Positions 1 to 11,271 of a DNA stretch of 64,000 nucleotides are shown here, piece by piece. Below the pieces are notes generated by a model. The model was not told where the DNA came from, searched no databases, and was given only the letters and a program-made list of their open reading frames with translations. This stretch comes from Anaeramoeba ignava (lineage: Eukaryota > Metamonada > Anaeramoebidae), in the NCBI GenBank assembly GCA_028826165.1, contig JAPDFW010000147.1, positions 270,501-334,500 on the forward strand, given 5' to 3'. Made by a program: the position numbers and the translations under genes. How positions within the stretch are numbered: position 1 is the first letter of the stretch; each line of letters starts with the position of its first letter.

Positions 1-568
1 AATTCTTCATAAATTCTTTTTAAAATTCTTTTTAAAATTGATGTTAAAATTGATATTAAAATTGATAATAAAATTGATGTTGAAATTCTTCATAAATTCT
101 TTTTAAAGTTGATAATAAAATTCTTGTTAAAATTGATGTTAAAATTGATATTAAAATTGATAATAAAATTGATGTTAAAATTCTTGTTAAAATTGATGTT
201 AAAATTGATGTTAAAATTGATGTTAAAATTGATGTTAAAATTGATAATAAAATTGTTGATTAAATTGATGTTAAAATTGTTGATTAAATTGATGTTAAAA
301 TTGATGTTAAAATTGATGTTGAAATTCTTCATAAGTTCTTCATAAGTTCTTCATAAATTCTTTTTAAAATTCTTTTTGAAATTGATGTTAAAATTGATAA
401 TATAATTCTTCATAAATTCTTTTTAAAATTCTTTTTAAAATTGATGTTAAAATTGATGTTAAAATTCTTCATAAATTCTTCATAAATTCTTCATAAATTC
501 TTTTTAAAATTCTTCATAAATCTTTCATAAATTGTTTTTAAAATTATTGTTGAAATTGTTTTATATAC
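1..568 (-). repeat. Intronic minisatellite array of the TBC gene
   Basis: About 12 bp units alternate between an ATTGATGTTAAA type, an ATTGATAATAAA type and an ATTCTTCATAAA/ATTCTTTTTAAA type. The array begins directly after a plausible 5' splice site of the TBC gene (GTATAT read on the minus strand at 568-563), so it is probably that gene's intron. The next exon would lie before position 1. Apparent ORFs here on either strand are pure repeat translation (INFN or LKLM type) and are not genes. Confidence 0.75.
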
Positions 569-1271
569 CTAGACAAACATAAATATGAAGTTCATCAAAA
601 GAATCATTCATTGAAAAATAAGTATCCCAAAGTCTCATAACATTTTCCAAAGGTAATTCACGAGAAAGCAAGAATAGGAACCAAGAAGGGAAAAACATTT
701 CAACGGAAACCTCTTCATCCTCAAAATACGTATATAACTCAGCAAAAAGTATTCGGAAATATTTTCTAAATTGATTAACACAAGTATTCAATCTCAATTG
801 GTGAAAACTAGATTCGATTTTTTCCATCAGCGCGCGAAACAAGAAATAAGAAAGCACCTCATCAGAGCAACAGGTGACAAAAGGGACGACAAGAGAAACC
901 ATGCCTTCCTGGTATTTTATATTCGAATGTTGGTCAAAATGCCCGATCAAAATTTTCTTGATTTGATCAAACTTTTCCTCATTGAAACTCGGATCATTGG
1001 AATGACTTCGAAGACGGTTAATCTCCGGTTTCATCGCAAGAGATAATTGTGTGTTTGTTCGCTGCGTATCCGCTTCATAATCTAGTTTCAGTTGTCTTTG
1101 TAATGAGAGCTCTTCACTTTTGGATGGCGTTGTTACTCCTAATAAATATTTCCATGAATCGCATCTATATTGATCAGGAATTCCGTGAAAAGATGCTTCT
1201 CTGAGACTTTCTAAATCAACATATGAATCTAAAGTTAATAAATCTTCAAATCCTTTTGCAGTTAATGACAT
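569..1271 (-). CDS. TBC (Rab-GAP) domain protein, 5' exon only
   Basis: The first 234 codons of a TBC-domain protein, the fold that stimulates GTP hydrolysis by Rab GTPases in membrane traffic. The start is the ATG at 1271. The TBC signature begins near residue 25 (GIPDQYRCDSWKYLLG), continues through NIKYQEGM, and ends near FFPSWFLFLLSRELPLENVM and RLWDTYF. The open frame runs 8 bases past the inferred exon end before TAA. A GTATAT donor after 569, together with the missing TBC C-terminus, indicates that the gene continues beyond the left window edge through a repeat-filled intron. In canonical TBC domains the glutamine finger is Y-x-Q-G-M; here it reads Y-Q-E-G-M, and the IxxDxxR arginine-finger motif is not evident. 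The GAP activity may therefore be altered. It is divergent from the coiled-coil gene, with only 83 bp between the two starts. Confidence 0.8.
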
Positions 1272-1354
1272 TAAAAAAAAAATAAAGAAAAAAATAAAAA
1301 AAAATTTAAAAAAAAAATTAAAAAAATTTTTTCATTTTTTTTCTTTTTTTTAAA
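1272..1354. promoter_or_regulatory. Compact divergent promoter, TBC / coiled-coil genes
   Basis: Only 83 bp separate two divergent ATG codons. The left half is A-rich on the plus strand and the right half is T-rich, with TTCATTTTTTTTC at 1331-1343 before TTTAAAATG. The same C-A-T-T-T-T-T pyrimidine-rich element precedes most gene starts in this window. The promoter role is inference from position and recurrence. Confidence 0.5.
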
Positions 1355-4300
1355 ATGAATTCTAATCAAATTAAATACCAAAAATTCTTGGAATCAATTA
1401 ATTCTCTTGATCAAATTGAACAAAATTTATTTGTTAAATTTCCAATTTTTCAAAATGTTAAAGAACAAATGAAAATTCTTGAAAAACATCAAAAAGAAAA
1501 AGAAAAAAGAAAAATGTTAATTAAAAAATATGAAGCAGAAATTAATGAGAAAAAGCAAGAGATACAAGAATTACAAGGTTTAATTAATTTTATAAATGAA
1601 TTTTATTTTAATTTTAATTTCAAAATGAATTTTAATTTTAATTTTAATTTAAATTTGATTTTAATTTTCAATTTTAATTTCAATTTTAATTTTAATTTTA
1701 ATTTTAATTTCAATTTTAATATTAATTTTAATTTTAATTTTAATATGAATTTTAATTTTAATTTTAATTTTAATTTTAATTTTAATTTTAATTTTAATTT
1801 TAATTTTAATTTTAATTTTAATTTTAATTTTAATTTTAATTTTAATTTTAATTTTAATTTTAATTTTAATTTTAATTTTAATTTTAATTTTAATTTTAAT
1901 TTTAATTTTAATTTTTTTAATTTTAATATTAATTTTAATTTTAATTTTAATATTTTTTAATTTCAAATTTTAAATTTAATTTCAAAATTTTTAATTTTAA
2001 TTTCAAAAATGAATTTTAAAATTAAATTTAATTTTAATTTCAATTTCAAAATGAATTTTAATTTTAATTTAATTTCAATTTTAATTATTTTAATTTTTAA
2101 TTTTAATTTTAATTTTAATTTTAATTTTAATTTTAATTTTAATTTTAATTTTAATTTTAATTTTAATTTTAATATTAATTTTAATTTCAATTTTAATTTT
2201 AATTTCAAAATGAATTTTAATTTTAATTTCAATTTTAATTTTAATTTTAATTTTAATTTTAATTTTAATTTTAATTTTAATTTTAAATTTAATTTCAAAA
2301 TGAATTTTAATTTTAATTTTAATTTTAATTTTAATTTTAATTTTAATTTCAAAATGAATTTTAATTTTTATTTCAATTTTAATTTCAAAATGAATTTTAA
2401 AATGAATTTTAATTTTTATATTAATTTTAATTTCAAAATGAATTTTTTTTATTCTAAAGATAAATATAATGATTCCGTATTAAATTCTCAATCAATATCT
2501 CAAAAATATTCTTCCCTTTTATCATCAGTCCTCCTAAAAGATAATGAATTACAAAAACTTAAATTCCAAAAAGAAAATATTCAAAATGAATTGGAAGATA
2601 CAAAAAATCATGCTAATTTTCTCCAAAACAAATTTAACCAAAAATCAGAAGAAATTCAAGATTTAATAAAGAATCAAAAAGAAAAAGAACAAAATCATCA
2701 AGAACAATTAATAAAAAACAAAGAACAAATTTTCGAACTTCAACAAAAAGTTAAAGAATTGGATCAAAATTTTTCCAAAATGAAAAACAAATATGAAGAA
2801 TCTCTTAAAAATATTGAAAAATTAAAAAAAGAAAAGGAATCATTTTATGAAAAGGAAAAAATGTTCAATGAAAAATTACTTCATTTAAACAATAACAATA
2901 ATAATAGTAATAATGAAAATAATAATGATATTGATATTGAAATTGATATTGAATCTAAAAAGGAAATTCCTGATTTGTTTGTCGAAAATCAATATTTGGA
3001 TGAATTTCAATTGGAATCAGAATATAACAAGAATTTACAAGATTTTATTAAACTGAAAAAATACCAAGAAGAATTGGAAAAATTGAATCAACCTCCTCAA
3101 GACTTATCACAAAATCAAAATGATTCTGATCATTTTTTACTCCAATTAAATGAAGACCAAGAATTTAGTCTTGACGAATTATACAAAAAATATAACCATT
3201 TAGTCGATTTATTTCAAAACGAAAAACTAAAAAATCACCAACTAAATCAAATTTTCAATCGAATTCTTTCCATTTTACACACAAAAGAAAAACTTGATGA
3301 GTATACTAACATCAAAATTGTTGGTTTGCATTCCAAATTAAAAGAATATGAGTCCGAAATTCGAGACTTGAAAATTAACGAAACAAAACTTCAAAAACTC
3401 AATTTTGAATTGGAAGAAAAACTCTCAAATTTAAATCAAAAAAAGAAGGAAATGGAACAAACAATGAATAGAACAAATATCCATTTTTTAAAAAGAACAA
3501 TCAAACACAAAATCAACACTCAACATTCTCTTGATATGAATAGAAAATTCGAGCAAATGAAAGAAGATTTACAAGCAAAAAATAAAGAAATCCAAGACGT
3601 TCAATTGCAACAAAACGAATCAAATTTTCAAATATCTGAATTGGAAGCCAAAAATTCACAATTAAATTCGGTTATTTTTTCTTTGGAAAATGAAAAAGAA
3701 CAACTTAAATTATTGAACAATAACATCCAACTTGAGTATGATTTGGCTCAAAAAAAGTTACAAAAAATTCGGCAAGAAAATTCAAATTTAATGGATGAAT
3801 GTGTTGTTTTACAGAAAGCAATTATTGGTTATAATTTGGAAAAAGATAGTTTTGAAAATCAAGATAAAGCTCTTCAAGAATTAACAACTCAAAAATTGAA
3901 TAAAAAGGAACAAGAGCTTTTATCTTTAAGAACTATGCTTGTTAGAGAAAAGATGATCACAACTAGTTTGATGCAAGAAGTTGGGAAATTTGATTCAAAA
4001 AAAAAGAATTTGAATGAGAAGAAAGAAGTAGTTATTTCACTTTTTGGAAACAATCAAAAAGAAAATGAAAAAGAAAATCAAATTGAAAATGAAAAAGAAA
4101 ATCAAATTGAAAATGAAAAAGAAATTGAAAATCAAAATGAAAATCAAAATGAAAATCAAATTGAAATTGAAAATCAAAATCAAAATCAAATTGAAAATCA
4201 AATTGAAAATGAAAATCAAATACTTAAAGATTCACTTTTTCAGTTAATTGTTGAAAAAAAAGATATTCTTGAAAATTTAACTGAAAAACAACAAAAATTA

Positions 4301-5209
4301 ATTTCTATTACTCAAGAAAATGAAAAATTTAAATTAAAAATTCAACAATTAAATCAATCTTTATCTCAAAAACAAGATCTTTTAAATGAAAAAGAATTAA
4401 ATTTATCAAATCAATTAAATCAAATTCAAAAAACAAATGAATCAATTCAAAAATTTCTTAATTATTTATCAATTATTTTACAAGAAAACAAACAAGAAAC
4501 TTATATAAAAGAGTTTTCATCTAAAGGAATTATTTCAAATTTTCCACAAATTGAAAATATAATTTCACAAATTGAAAGATTTAAAAAAGAATTTAAAGAA
4601 GAATTTAAAGAAGAATTTAAAGAAGAATTTAAAAAAAAAGAAGAAGAATATAAATCTCGTTTATTAAAAGCTTGTGAAATTTTAGAACAAATTAAAAATA
4701 ATCAAAAAGAAAGAAAACATTCAATTCAAAATTTAAATCAAAATTTAAATCAAAATTTAAATCAAAATTTAAATCAAAATTTAAATCAAAATTTAAATCA
4801 AAATTTAAATCAAAATTTAAATCAAAATTCAAATCAAAATTTAAATCAAAATTCAATTCAAAATTTAAATCAAAATTTAAATCAAAATTTAAATCAAAAT
4901 TTAAATCAAAATTCAATCCAACATTCAATTCAAAATTTAAATCAAAATTTAAATCAAAATTTAAATCAACATTTAAATCAAAATCTAAATCAAAATTCAA
5001 ATCAAAATTCAAATCAAAATTCAATTCAAAATTTAAATCAAAATTTAAATCAAAATTTAAATCAAAATTTAAATCAAAATTCAATTCAAAATTTAAATCA
5101 AAATTTAATTCAAAATTTAAATCAAAATTCAATTCAAAATCAATTTATTCCTTTTAAAATTGATCAATTAAATCAATTTGAATTAAAAAGATTAAAAAAT
5201 AGAAAATAA
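1355..5209 (+). CDS. Long coiled-coil protein with NLNQ-repeat C-terminus
   Basis: Two exons, 1355-1577 and 2460-5209, give 990 residues. The join is G|AT in phase 1, across a GTTTAA donor and a TAAAG acceptor. It removes an 882 bp intron of TTTTAA hexamers that would otherwise read as hundreds of Asn-Phe residues. The protein is almost entirely predicted coiled coil (heptad-rich Gln/Glu/Lys/Leu from about residue 1 to 830). Acidic/Asn patches lie near 3000 and an ENEKENQIENEK repeat near 4080-4220. A 12 bp AATTTAAATCAA repeat at about 4726-5150 encodes some 35 copies of a four-residue N-L-N-Q unit. No catalytic domain is visible. By general architecture it could be a structural, golgin-like or cytoskeletal tether, but it has no specific family signature and I do not assign one. 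Confidence 0.8.
1578..2459 (+). repeat. Intron array of TTTTAA hexamers
   Basis: An 882 bp GT-AG intron made almost entirely of (TTTTAA)n with interruptions of TTTCAAAATGAA. It is open in several frames on both strands, so ORF finders call spurious NFNF or KIKI peptides. The coding-strand sequence has essentially no internal GT or AG. Confidence 0.85.
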
Positions 5210-5313
5210 AATTAAAATTAAAAAATTAAATTGTTTTTGTTTTTTTATTTTAAAAATTTCAAATTAAAAGAAAAAATAAATTTGAATTTGAATTTGAAAT
5301 TGAATTGTTTTAT

Positions 5314-5781
5314 TTATTTAACTGCATTTGAATATCTTGTAACAGCTTTTGTTCCTTCTGAAACTGCATGTCTTGCTAATTCACCAGGTAATAATAATCT
5401 AGCAGCACCTTGAATATCTCTACTTGTAATTGTTCCTTTTCCTCCTAATCTTGATAATTCAGCTGCTTCTAATGCAAATCTATCAAAACAATCACTAACA
5501 AATGAATTCATAATAATCATTGCTTTATTTGAAATTCCAACATCTGGATGAACTTGTTTTAATACTCTATAAATATATGATGAATATGTTTCAACTCTTT
5601 TTTTTTGTTGTTTTGTTTCTTCTTCTCCTTCTTTCTTTTCTTTTTTTGGTTTTCCTTTTCCTTTTGCTTTTGTTGTTCTTCTTCCTTTTCCTTTTCCTTT
5701 TCCTTTTTTTGTTGTTTCTTTTGGTTGTTCTTTTTCTGAATCAGTTGTAATTTTTTCTTCTTTTTTTTCTGTTTCTGACAT
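5314..5781 (-). CDS. H2B: Histone H2B
   Basis: A core nucleosome histone that pairs with H2A. It is 155 residues, intronless, with its start at 5781. The histone fold is clear from about residue 63: [40 protein letters not shown], then [20 protein letters not shown] and [20 protein letters not shown]. The C-terminal helix ends in NAVK; animal H2B ends in YTSAK-type residues. The N-terminal tail is about 60 residues, roughly twice the usual length. It opens with an acidic stretch ([17 protein letters not shown]) before the lysine/glycine repeats (KGKGKGKG). It is convergent with the coiled-coil gene, 104 bp apart. Identification is firm; a variant status cannot be judged from one copy. Confidence 0.97.
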   Translation of the reverse strand: MSETEKKEEKITTDSEKEQPKETTKKGKGKGKGRRTTKAKGKGKPKKEKKEGEEETKQQKKRVETYSSYIYRVLKQVHPDVGISNKAMIIMNSFVSDCFDRFALEAAELSRLGGKGTITSRDIQGAARLLLPGELARHAVSEGTKAVTRYSNAVK

Positions 5782-5929
5782 AATTAATTTAATTAATTAA
5801 AAATAAAAAATAAAAAATGAAAAAAAAAAATAAAAAAAATATTTTTTATTTAAATAAAATTAATCAAATATTATCCAATAATTTTTGATTTTTTCTCAAA
5901 ATTTATTGGATAATATTGTTTCGAAAATT
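5782..5929 (-). promoter_or_regulatory. H2B upstream region
   Basis: On the minus strand the H2B ATG is preceded by AATTAATTAAATTAATT, T-rich DNA, and a TTTTTCATTTTTT element at about 5808-5830. This is the recurring start-proximal element of the window. No histone-specific promoter box could be recognised. Confidence 0.4.
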
Positions 5930-6535
5930 TTTAAAAGAAATATTTTAATTAATAAATATCTAAATCTCAAACATTAAATTAATATTTTAATAATAAAAAT
6001 ATTAATAAAATTATATTTTGAAATGAATTATAAATAAATAATAAATAATTTATTAATTAAATATTGAAATAAATTTATTAAAATATTTTAATTAATAAAT
6101 ATCTAAAAATTAAATATTAAAATAAATAATAAATTAATTTGAAAACATTAATAAAATTATATTTTAAAACAAATTATAAATAAATATTAAATAATTTATT
6201 AATTAATTAATGAAATAAATTTATTAAAAATATTTTAATTAATAAATATCTATAAAATTAAAAAATAACATTAAATAAATTAATTTGGAAATGTTAATAA
6301 AATTATATTTTAAAACAAATTATAAATAAATAATAAATAATTTATTAATTAAATAATGAAATAAATTTATTAAAATATTTTTTAATTAATAAATATCTAA
6401 ATCTCAAACATTAAATTAATATTTTAATAATGAAAATATTAATAAAAATTATATTTTGAAATAAATTATAAATAAATATTAAATAATTTATTAATTAAAT
6501 ATTGAAGTAAAAATTGAAAGAAAATTGAAATATTT
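5930..6535. repeat. Satellite A, about 145 bp units
   Basis: About four imperfect tandem copies, marked by recurrent AATAAATATCTA near 5952, 6094, 6241 and 6389. Each is followed by an AAATTAATxTTTTAATAA-like segment and ATAATTTATTAATTAA. Units are roughly 140-150 bp. No gene is visible. Confidence 0.75.
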
Positions 6536-7200
6536 TAATAAATATAAATATTTAATTTTAATAATAATTAATAATAATTTAATTTAAATTTATTTTATTT
6601 TAATTTGATATAATATTTTTATTTATTATATTAATATTTTTGATTATTTATTATTCCAATTTTTAATTATAATAAAATATATTAAAAAAGTGGAATAAAT
6701 ATTTTAATTAATAAATATTTAATTTTAATAATATTTAATAATAATTTAATTTAGATTTATTTTATTTTTAATTTGAAATAATATTTTTGTTTATTATATT
6801 AATATTTTTAATTATTTATTATTCCAATTTTAATTATAATAAAATATATTAAAAAGGGAACAAATATTTTAATAAAAGATAAATATTTAATTTTAATAAT
6901 ATTTAATAATAATTTAATTTGAATTTATTTTTATTTTAATTTAATATAATATTTTTATTTATTATATTAATATTTTTGATTATTTATTATTTCAATTTTA
7001 ATTATAATAAAATATATTAAAAAGTGGAATAAATATTTTAATAAAAATAAATATTTAATTTTAATAATATTTAATAATAATTTAATTTAAATTTATTTTA
7101 TTTTTAATTTTAAATAATATTTTCATTTATTATATTAATATTTTTAATTATTTATTATTCCAATTTTAATTATAATAAAAATATATTAAAAATAAAATTA
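6536..7200. repeat. Satellite B, about 165 bp units
   Basis: Four tandem imperfect copies, recognised by TATTATATTAATATTTTT followed by ATTATTTATTATTCCAATTT and an AAAATATATTAAAAA boundary, at spacing of about 160-170 bp. The sequence differs from satellite A, so two separate expansions sit side by side. Confidence 0.75.
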
Positions 7201-7665
7201 AAAAATTAAAAAATTTTAAATAAATTGAATTTAACATGATTGAATAAGATAAACTTTCTAAAAAAATAATTTACTAATTATTCTATTTTTGATTTTGATT
7301 ATAATTTATTAATATTTAAATATTAATTAATAATAAATTTTATTTGATTTTTTTTATTTTAATATTTTAATTAATGAATTTAAATTTAATTATTATTAAT
7401 TTCTATTTTCAATTTTTATTTTTATTTATTATATTAAAAATATTCAATTTTTTAAAATTTATTATTTTTTTTTTTGGATTATTTTTTATTAATTAAATTT
7501 TTAATAAATATTTTAAATTAAAATTAAATTATTTAAAATTAAATTTGTTTCTTATTTATTATTTTAAAGAAATTAATTTGATTAAAAGTAAATTAAAATT
7601 GAATTAAATTTTGAAAAAAAAAAATTAAAAAAAAAAAGTTTGATTTTCTTATTATTAATTAATTT
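7201..7665. other. AT-rich intergenic DNA, nothing recognised
   Basis: 465 bp of A/T-rich sequence downstream of the broken BTB-TLDc gene. I see no open frame with non-repeat composition, no RNA gene and no clear tandem unit. Confidence 0.6.
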
Positions 7666-9329
7666 TTAAATGAAATAAGATTCAAGTTCATCAACAACCC
7701 ATTTATTCCAAGAACCAGCTAAATAACTTTTAGCTTCATTTGTATCATAAGTAATTCCATTAGGTGGATTATAACTCCAACCAAAATTTGAATAACCAGG
7801 TTGTAAGTTAGAATATAAACAAAAATCACCACCAAAATATGGACCATTACTTAAATTAGACCAAATTGCATATCGATCTTGTTTAATTGTAAACTTTGCA
7901 GGTATTCTATCTCCTTTATCATTTCTTAATGAAAAAATAAATGCATTTGAATCATTAATTTCTCCTGAATCTCCATTAAATCCAACTTGAGTAAAACCTC
8001 CAAAAATAAAATTTTGTTTTGTTTTGATAATAACTAATGTTTTTCCTTTGTTATCAACTGATTTATGCCAATTTTGACAATTAAATCCATCTCTTTTTGC
8101 TGAAAATCCTTTTTTCATTTTAGAAAAAAAATCATTATCATTTATCCATTCTTGTAATTTCTTAACATATTCAATATCTTGAACAATTTCTGAATCTGAA
8201 AATACTTTTCCGAATACAATCAAGTCAAAATTCAATTCAAAATTCTCTTTTCAAATCCTTTTTCACTTTCAAATCCTCAACTTCTTTCTTCCATTTCTCT
8301 TCAATTTCAATTTTCATTTGTTGATTTTCTTTTTCTTTGTTTTCAATTTCTTTGTTTTTATCTTCAATTTCAATTTTCATTTGTTGATTTTCTTTCTTCC
8401 ATTTCTCTTCAATTTCTTTGTTTTTCTCTTCAATTTCCTTCTCTTTGTTTTCAATTTCTTTTTGATTATCTTGAATAACTTTGTTTTGAATATCAACTAA
8501 AAAAGATTTAGGAAAAAAATCAAATTGTTTTAATTTATCAAAATCTTGTTTTGAAATTGAATCTTTATCAAATAATGAAAAAAAAGAATGAAATAATCTT
8601 TTCTTTTCAATTCCTTTTTCTTTTTCTTTTTCTTTTTCTTTTTCTTTTTTTCCTTTTAATCTTTTATTTCTTTTTTCAATCCAATTATTTAAAAATTGAA
8701 AAAAATCAAATTGAAAAATTTCTTTTTTTTCTTGTTTAAATTGAATAAATTTGATAATTTCTTCTTTAGTTAAATTGAATAAATTCTCATTATTTTGAAT
8801 TTGGGAAAAATTTTGATTTATTAATTCAAAACATTTTATTTCAATTTCATTTGAATTTAAATTTCGATTTTGGAATAAAAATTGGAAAAAATTTGAATAA
8901 TTAATTGAATTTGAAATTTTTTTTTGAATAATTTCTTTCAATAAATTTAATTTAAAATAAATTGAAATTTCTAATAATTGAATAAGATTTTCTTGATTCT
9001 CAAAAGAAATATTTCCATAATAAATATAACTCAAAATTGATTCCATTTCTTTTTATTAAATTGATTTAAAGAAATAGAAAGAGATTCTTGCCTTAATGAT
9101 TCATTAAAAAGGAGATCTTGAAGATAAAATTGATTTATGAACTTTAATTTCAAAAAGGATTTGATTTATTCTCAACAAAAATTGAAAAATCTTTAAATGA
9201 ATTTCCATTTAAAAGGTTTGAATAATCTTTAATTAAATTTTTTGTTACTTTTTTTTCTAAATTTTTCATTTCATTTTCATTTTCATTTTCATTTGCATTT
9301 TCAATTTGGTTATTATTATTGTTATCCAT
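7666..9329 (-). pseudogene. Broken BTB-BACK-TLDc gene (four frame breaks)
   Basis: A paralogue of the intact gene at 11272-12777. Reading from the ATG at 9329, the BTB start (SFKDFSIFVENKSNPF) hits TGA at about 9153. The next frame supplies EIKVHKSILSSRSPF and stops at about 9107. A third frame gives NESLRQESLSISLNQF, and the remainder opens at MESILSYIYYGNISF (9046). The BACK-like and coiled-coil segment (Lys/Glu repeats) stops at 8237. The complete TLDc domain follows in another frame from 8235 (KKGFSAKRDGFN, GKTLVIIKTK, GPYFGGDFCLYS, SYLAGSWNKW, ESYFI end). Three of the four breaks are TTT followed directly by a stop, fixed by dropping one T; the fourth (about 9050) needs a different shift. 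Possible causes are a decaying duplicate, homopolymer assembly error or, less likely, +1 frameshifting. TLDc proteins in other eukaryotes act in oxidative-stress defence and V-ATPase regulation. Confidence 0.75.
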
Positions 9330-9749
9330 TTTGTTTTTGTTGTTTTTGTTTTTTGTTTTTTGTTTTAAAAAAAAAGGAAAAAAATGAAAAAAAAAATTTA
9401 AAAAAAAAATAAATAAAAAGTGGATTTTGAAAATAAATAAAAATATAAAAATGAGAATAAATTTAAATTAATAATTAATTTAATTTTCTTTTTAATTTAT
9501 TATTTTAAATTAATTTATTAATAAAATTAATTATTTTTTATTTTTATTTATTAAAAATTATTATTATTTTTAATTTAATTTTTTTTTATTTAAAAAGGAA
9601 AATTATTTTAAAACAAATTTAATTAATTTTAATTTAATTTTTCAAAAATTTAAAAAATTTAAAAATAAATTTCAAAAATTTTAAAAAAAAAATTTTCAAA
9701 TTAATATTTAAAATAAAATTTAATTCAAAAATTTCAAAATCAATTTTCA
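9330..9749. other. Upstream region of the broken BTB-TLDc gene
   Basis: A/T-rich DNA with a minus-strand TTTTTTTTTTCATTTTTTTCC element at about 9376-9397 (the recurring start-proximal motif). Simple A/T sequence follows. No open frame or RNA gene is apparent. Confidence 0.45.
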
Positions 9750-11180
9750 AAATATTTTTAAATAATAAAATATTTAAATCTAAAACAATAAATTATTATT
9801 AAATTATATTTTTAATTCTTATTTTTATATTTTTATATATTTAAAAAAAATATTTAAATAAAATATTTAAAATTTTAATAATAAAATTAAATATTAAATT
9901 ATATTTTAAATTATTTTTAAATTAAATTTAAATTAAATATTAATTTTTTTAAATATTTAAATATTTAAATAATAAAATATTTAAATCTAAAACATTAAAT
10001 TATTACTTTAATAATAAAATTAAATATTAAATTATATTTTTAAAATTATTTTATAAATTAAATATTAAATCAAATCTATTCTTATTTTTATATTTTATAT
10101 GTTAAATATTTAAATAATAAAATATTTAAATTTAAAACAATAAATTATTATTTAATAATAAAATTAAATATTAAATTATATTTTTAAATTAATTTAATAA
10201 TAAAATTAAATATTAAATTAAATCTATTTCTAAAATTTTTATATTTTATATTTTTAAATATTTAAATATTTTAAAAATAAAATATTTAAATCTAAAACAT
10301 TAAATTATTATTTTAATAATAAAATTAAATATTAAATTATATTTTTAAGTTAATTTATAAATTAAATATTAAATTAAATCTATTCTTATTTTTATATTTA
10401 TATGTTAAATATTTAATAATAAAATATTTAAATCTAAAACAATAAATTATTATTTTTAAACATAAAATTAAATATTAAATTATATTTTTAAATTAATTTA
10501 TAAATTAAATATTAAATCAAACCTATTTCCATTTTTATATTTTTTATATTTAAATATTAAAATATTTAAATAATAAAACATTTTAATCTAAAAAAAAAAA
10601 TTAAATTATATTTTTAAATTTAATATAAAATTAAATATTAAATCAAATCTATTCTTATTTTTATATTTTAAATAATAAAATATTTAAATATAAAACATTA
10701 AATTATTATTTTAATAAAATTAAATATTAAATTATATTTTAAATTAATTTATAAATTAAATATTAAATTAAATCTATTCTCATTTTTTTATATTTATATG
10801 TTAAATTTTAAATAATAAAATATTTAAATCTAAAACATTAAATTATTATTTTAATAATAAAATTAAATATTAAATTATATTTTTAAATTATTTTATAAAT
10901 TAAATATTAAATTAAATCTATTCTTATTTTTTATATTTATATGTTAAATATTTAAATAATAAAATATTTAAATCTAAAACAATAAATTATTATTTTAATA
11001 ATAAAATTAAATATTAAATTATATTTTTAAATTGATTTATAAATTAAATATTAAATTAAATCTATTCTCATTTTTTATATTTATATGTTAAATATTTAAA
11101 TAATAAAATATTTAAATCTAAAACATTAAATTATTATTTTAATAATAAAATTAAACTTTAAATTATATTTTTAAATTAAT
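9750..11180. repeat. Satellite C, about 130-160 bp units
   Basis: About nine imperfect tandem units, anchored by AAATCTATTC (or close variants) near 10074, 10217, 10378, 10508, 10639, 10766, 10918 and 11059. Each carries AATAAAATATTTAAATCTAA, then a TTAAATTATTATTTTAATAA segment. It fills the whole gap between the two BTB-TLDc paralogues. Confidence 0.8.
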
Positions 11181-11271
11181 TTATAAATTGTTTAAAATTG
11201 AATTTGTTTCTGGTTTATTAATTTGATTGAAATTAAAATAAAATTGAATTTCCTTTTTTGATAAATTTTTT

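Noticed and set aside
90-345. Overlapping ORFs on both strands encoding NFNI or LKLM peptides
   Set aside because: They are translations of a 12 bp tandem repeat in a probable intron; both strands stay open because the unit lacks stop codons.
4692-5132. Antisense ORF with Asp-Leu-Asn-Phe repeats
   Set aside because: It is the reverse of the NLNQ-coding repeat of the coiled-coil gene, with no independent start context.
7666-8235. Stand-alone TLDc gene
   Set aside because: Its domain order and 2 bp spacing to the BACK segment match the intact BTB-BACK-TLDc paralogue, so it is the 3' part of one broken gene.
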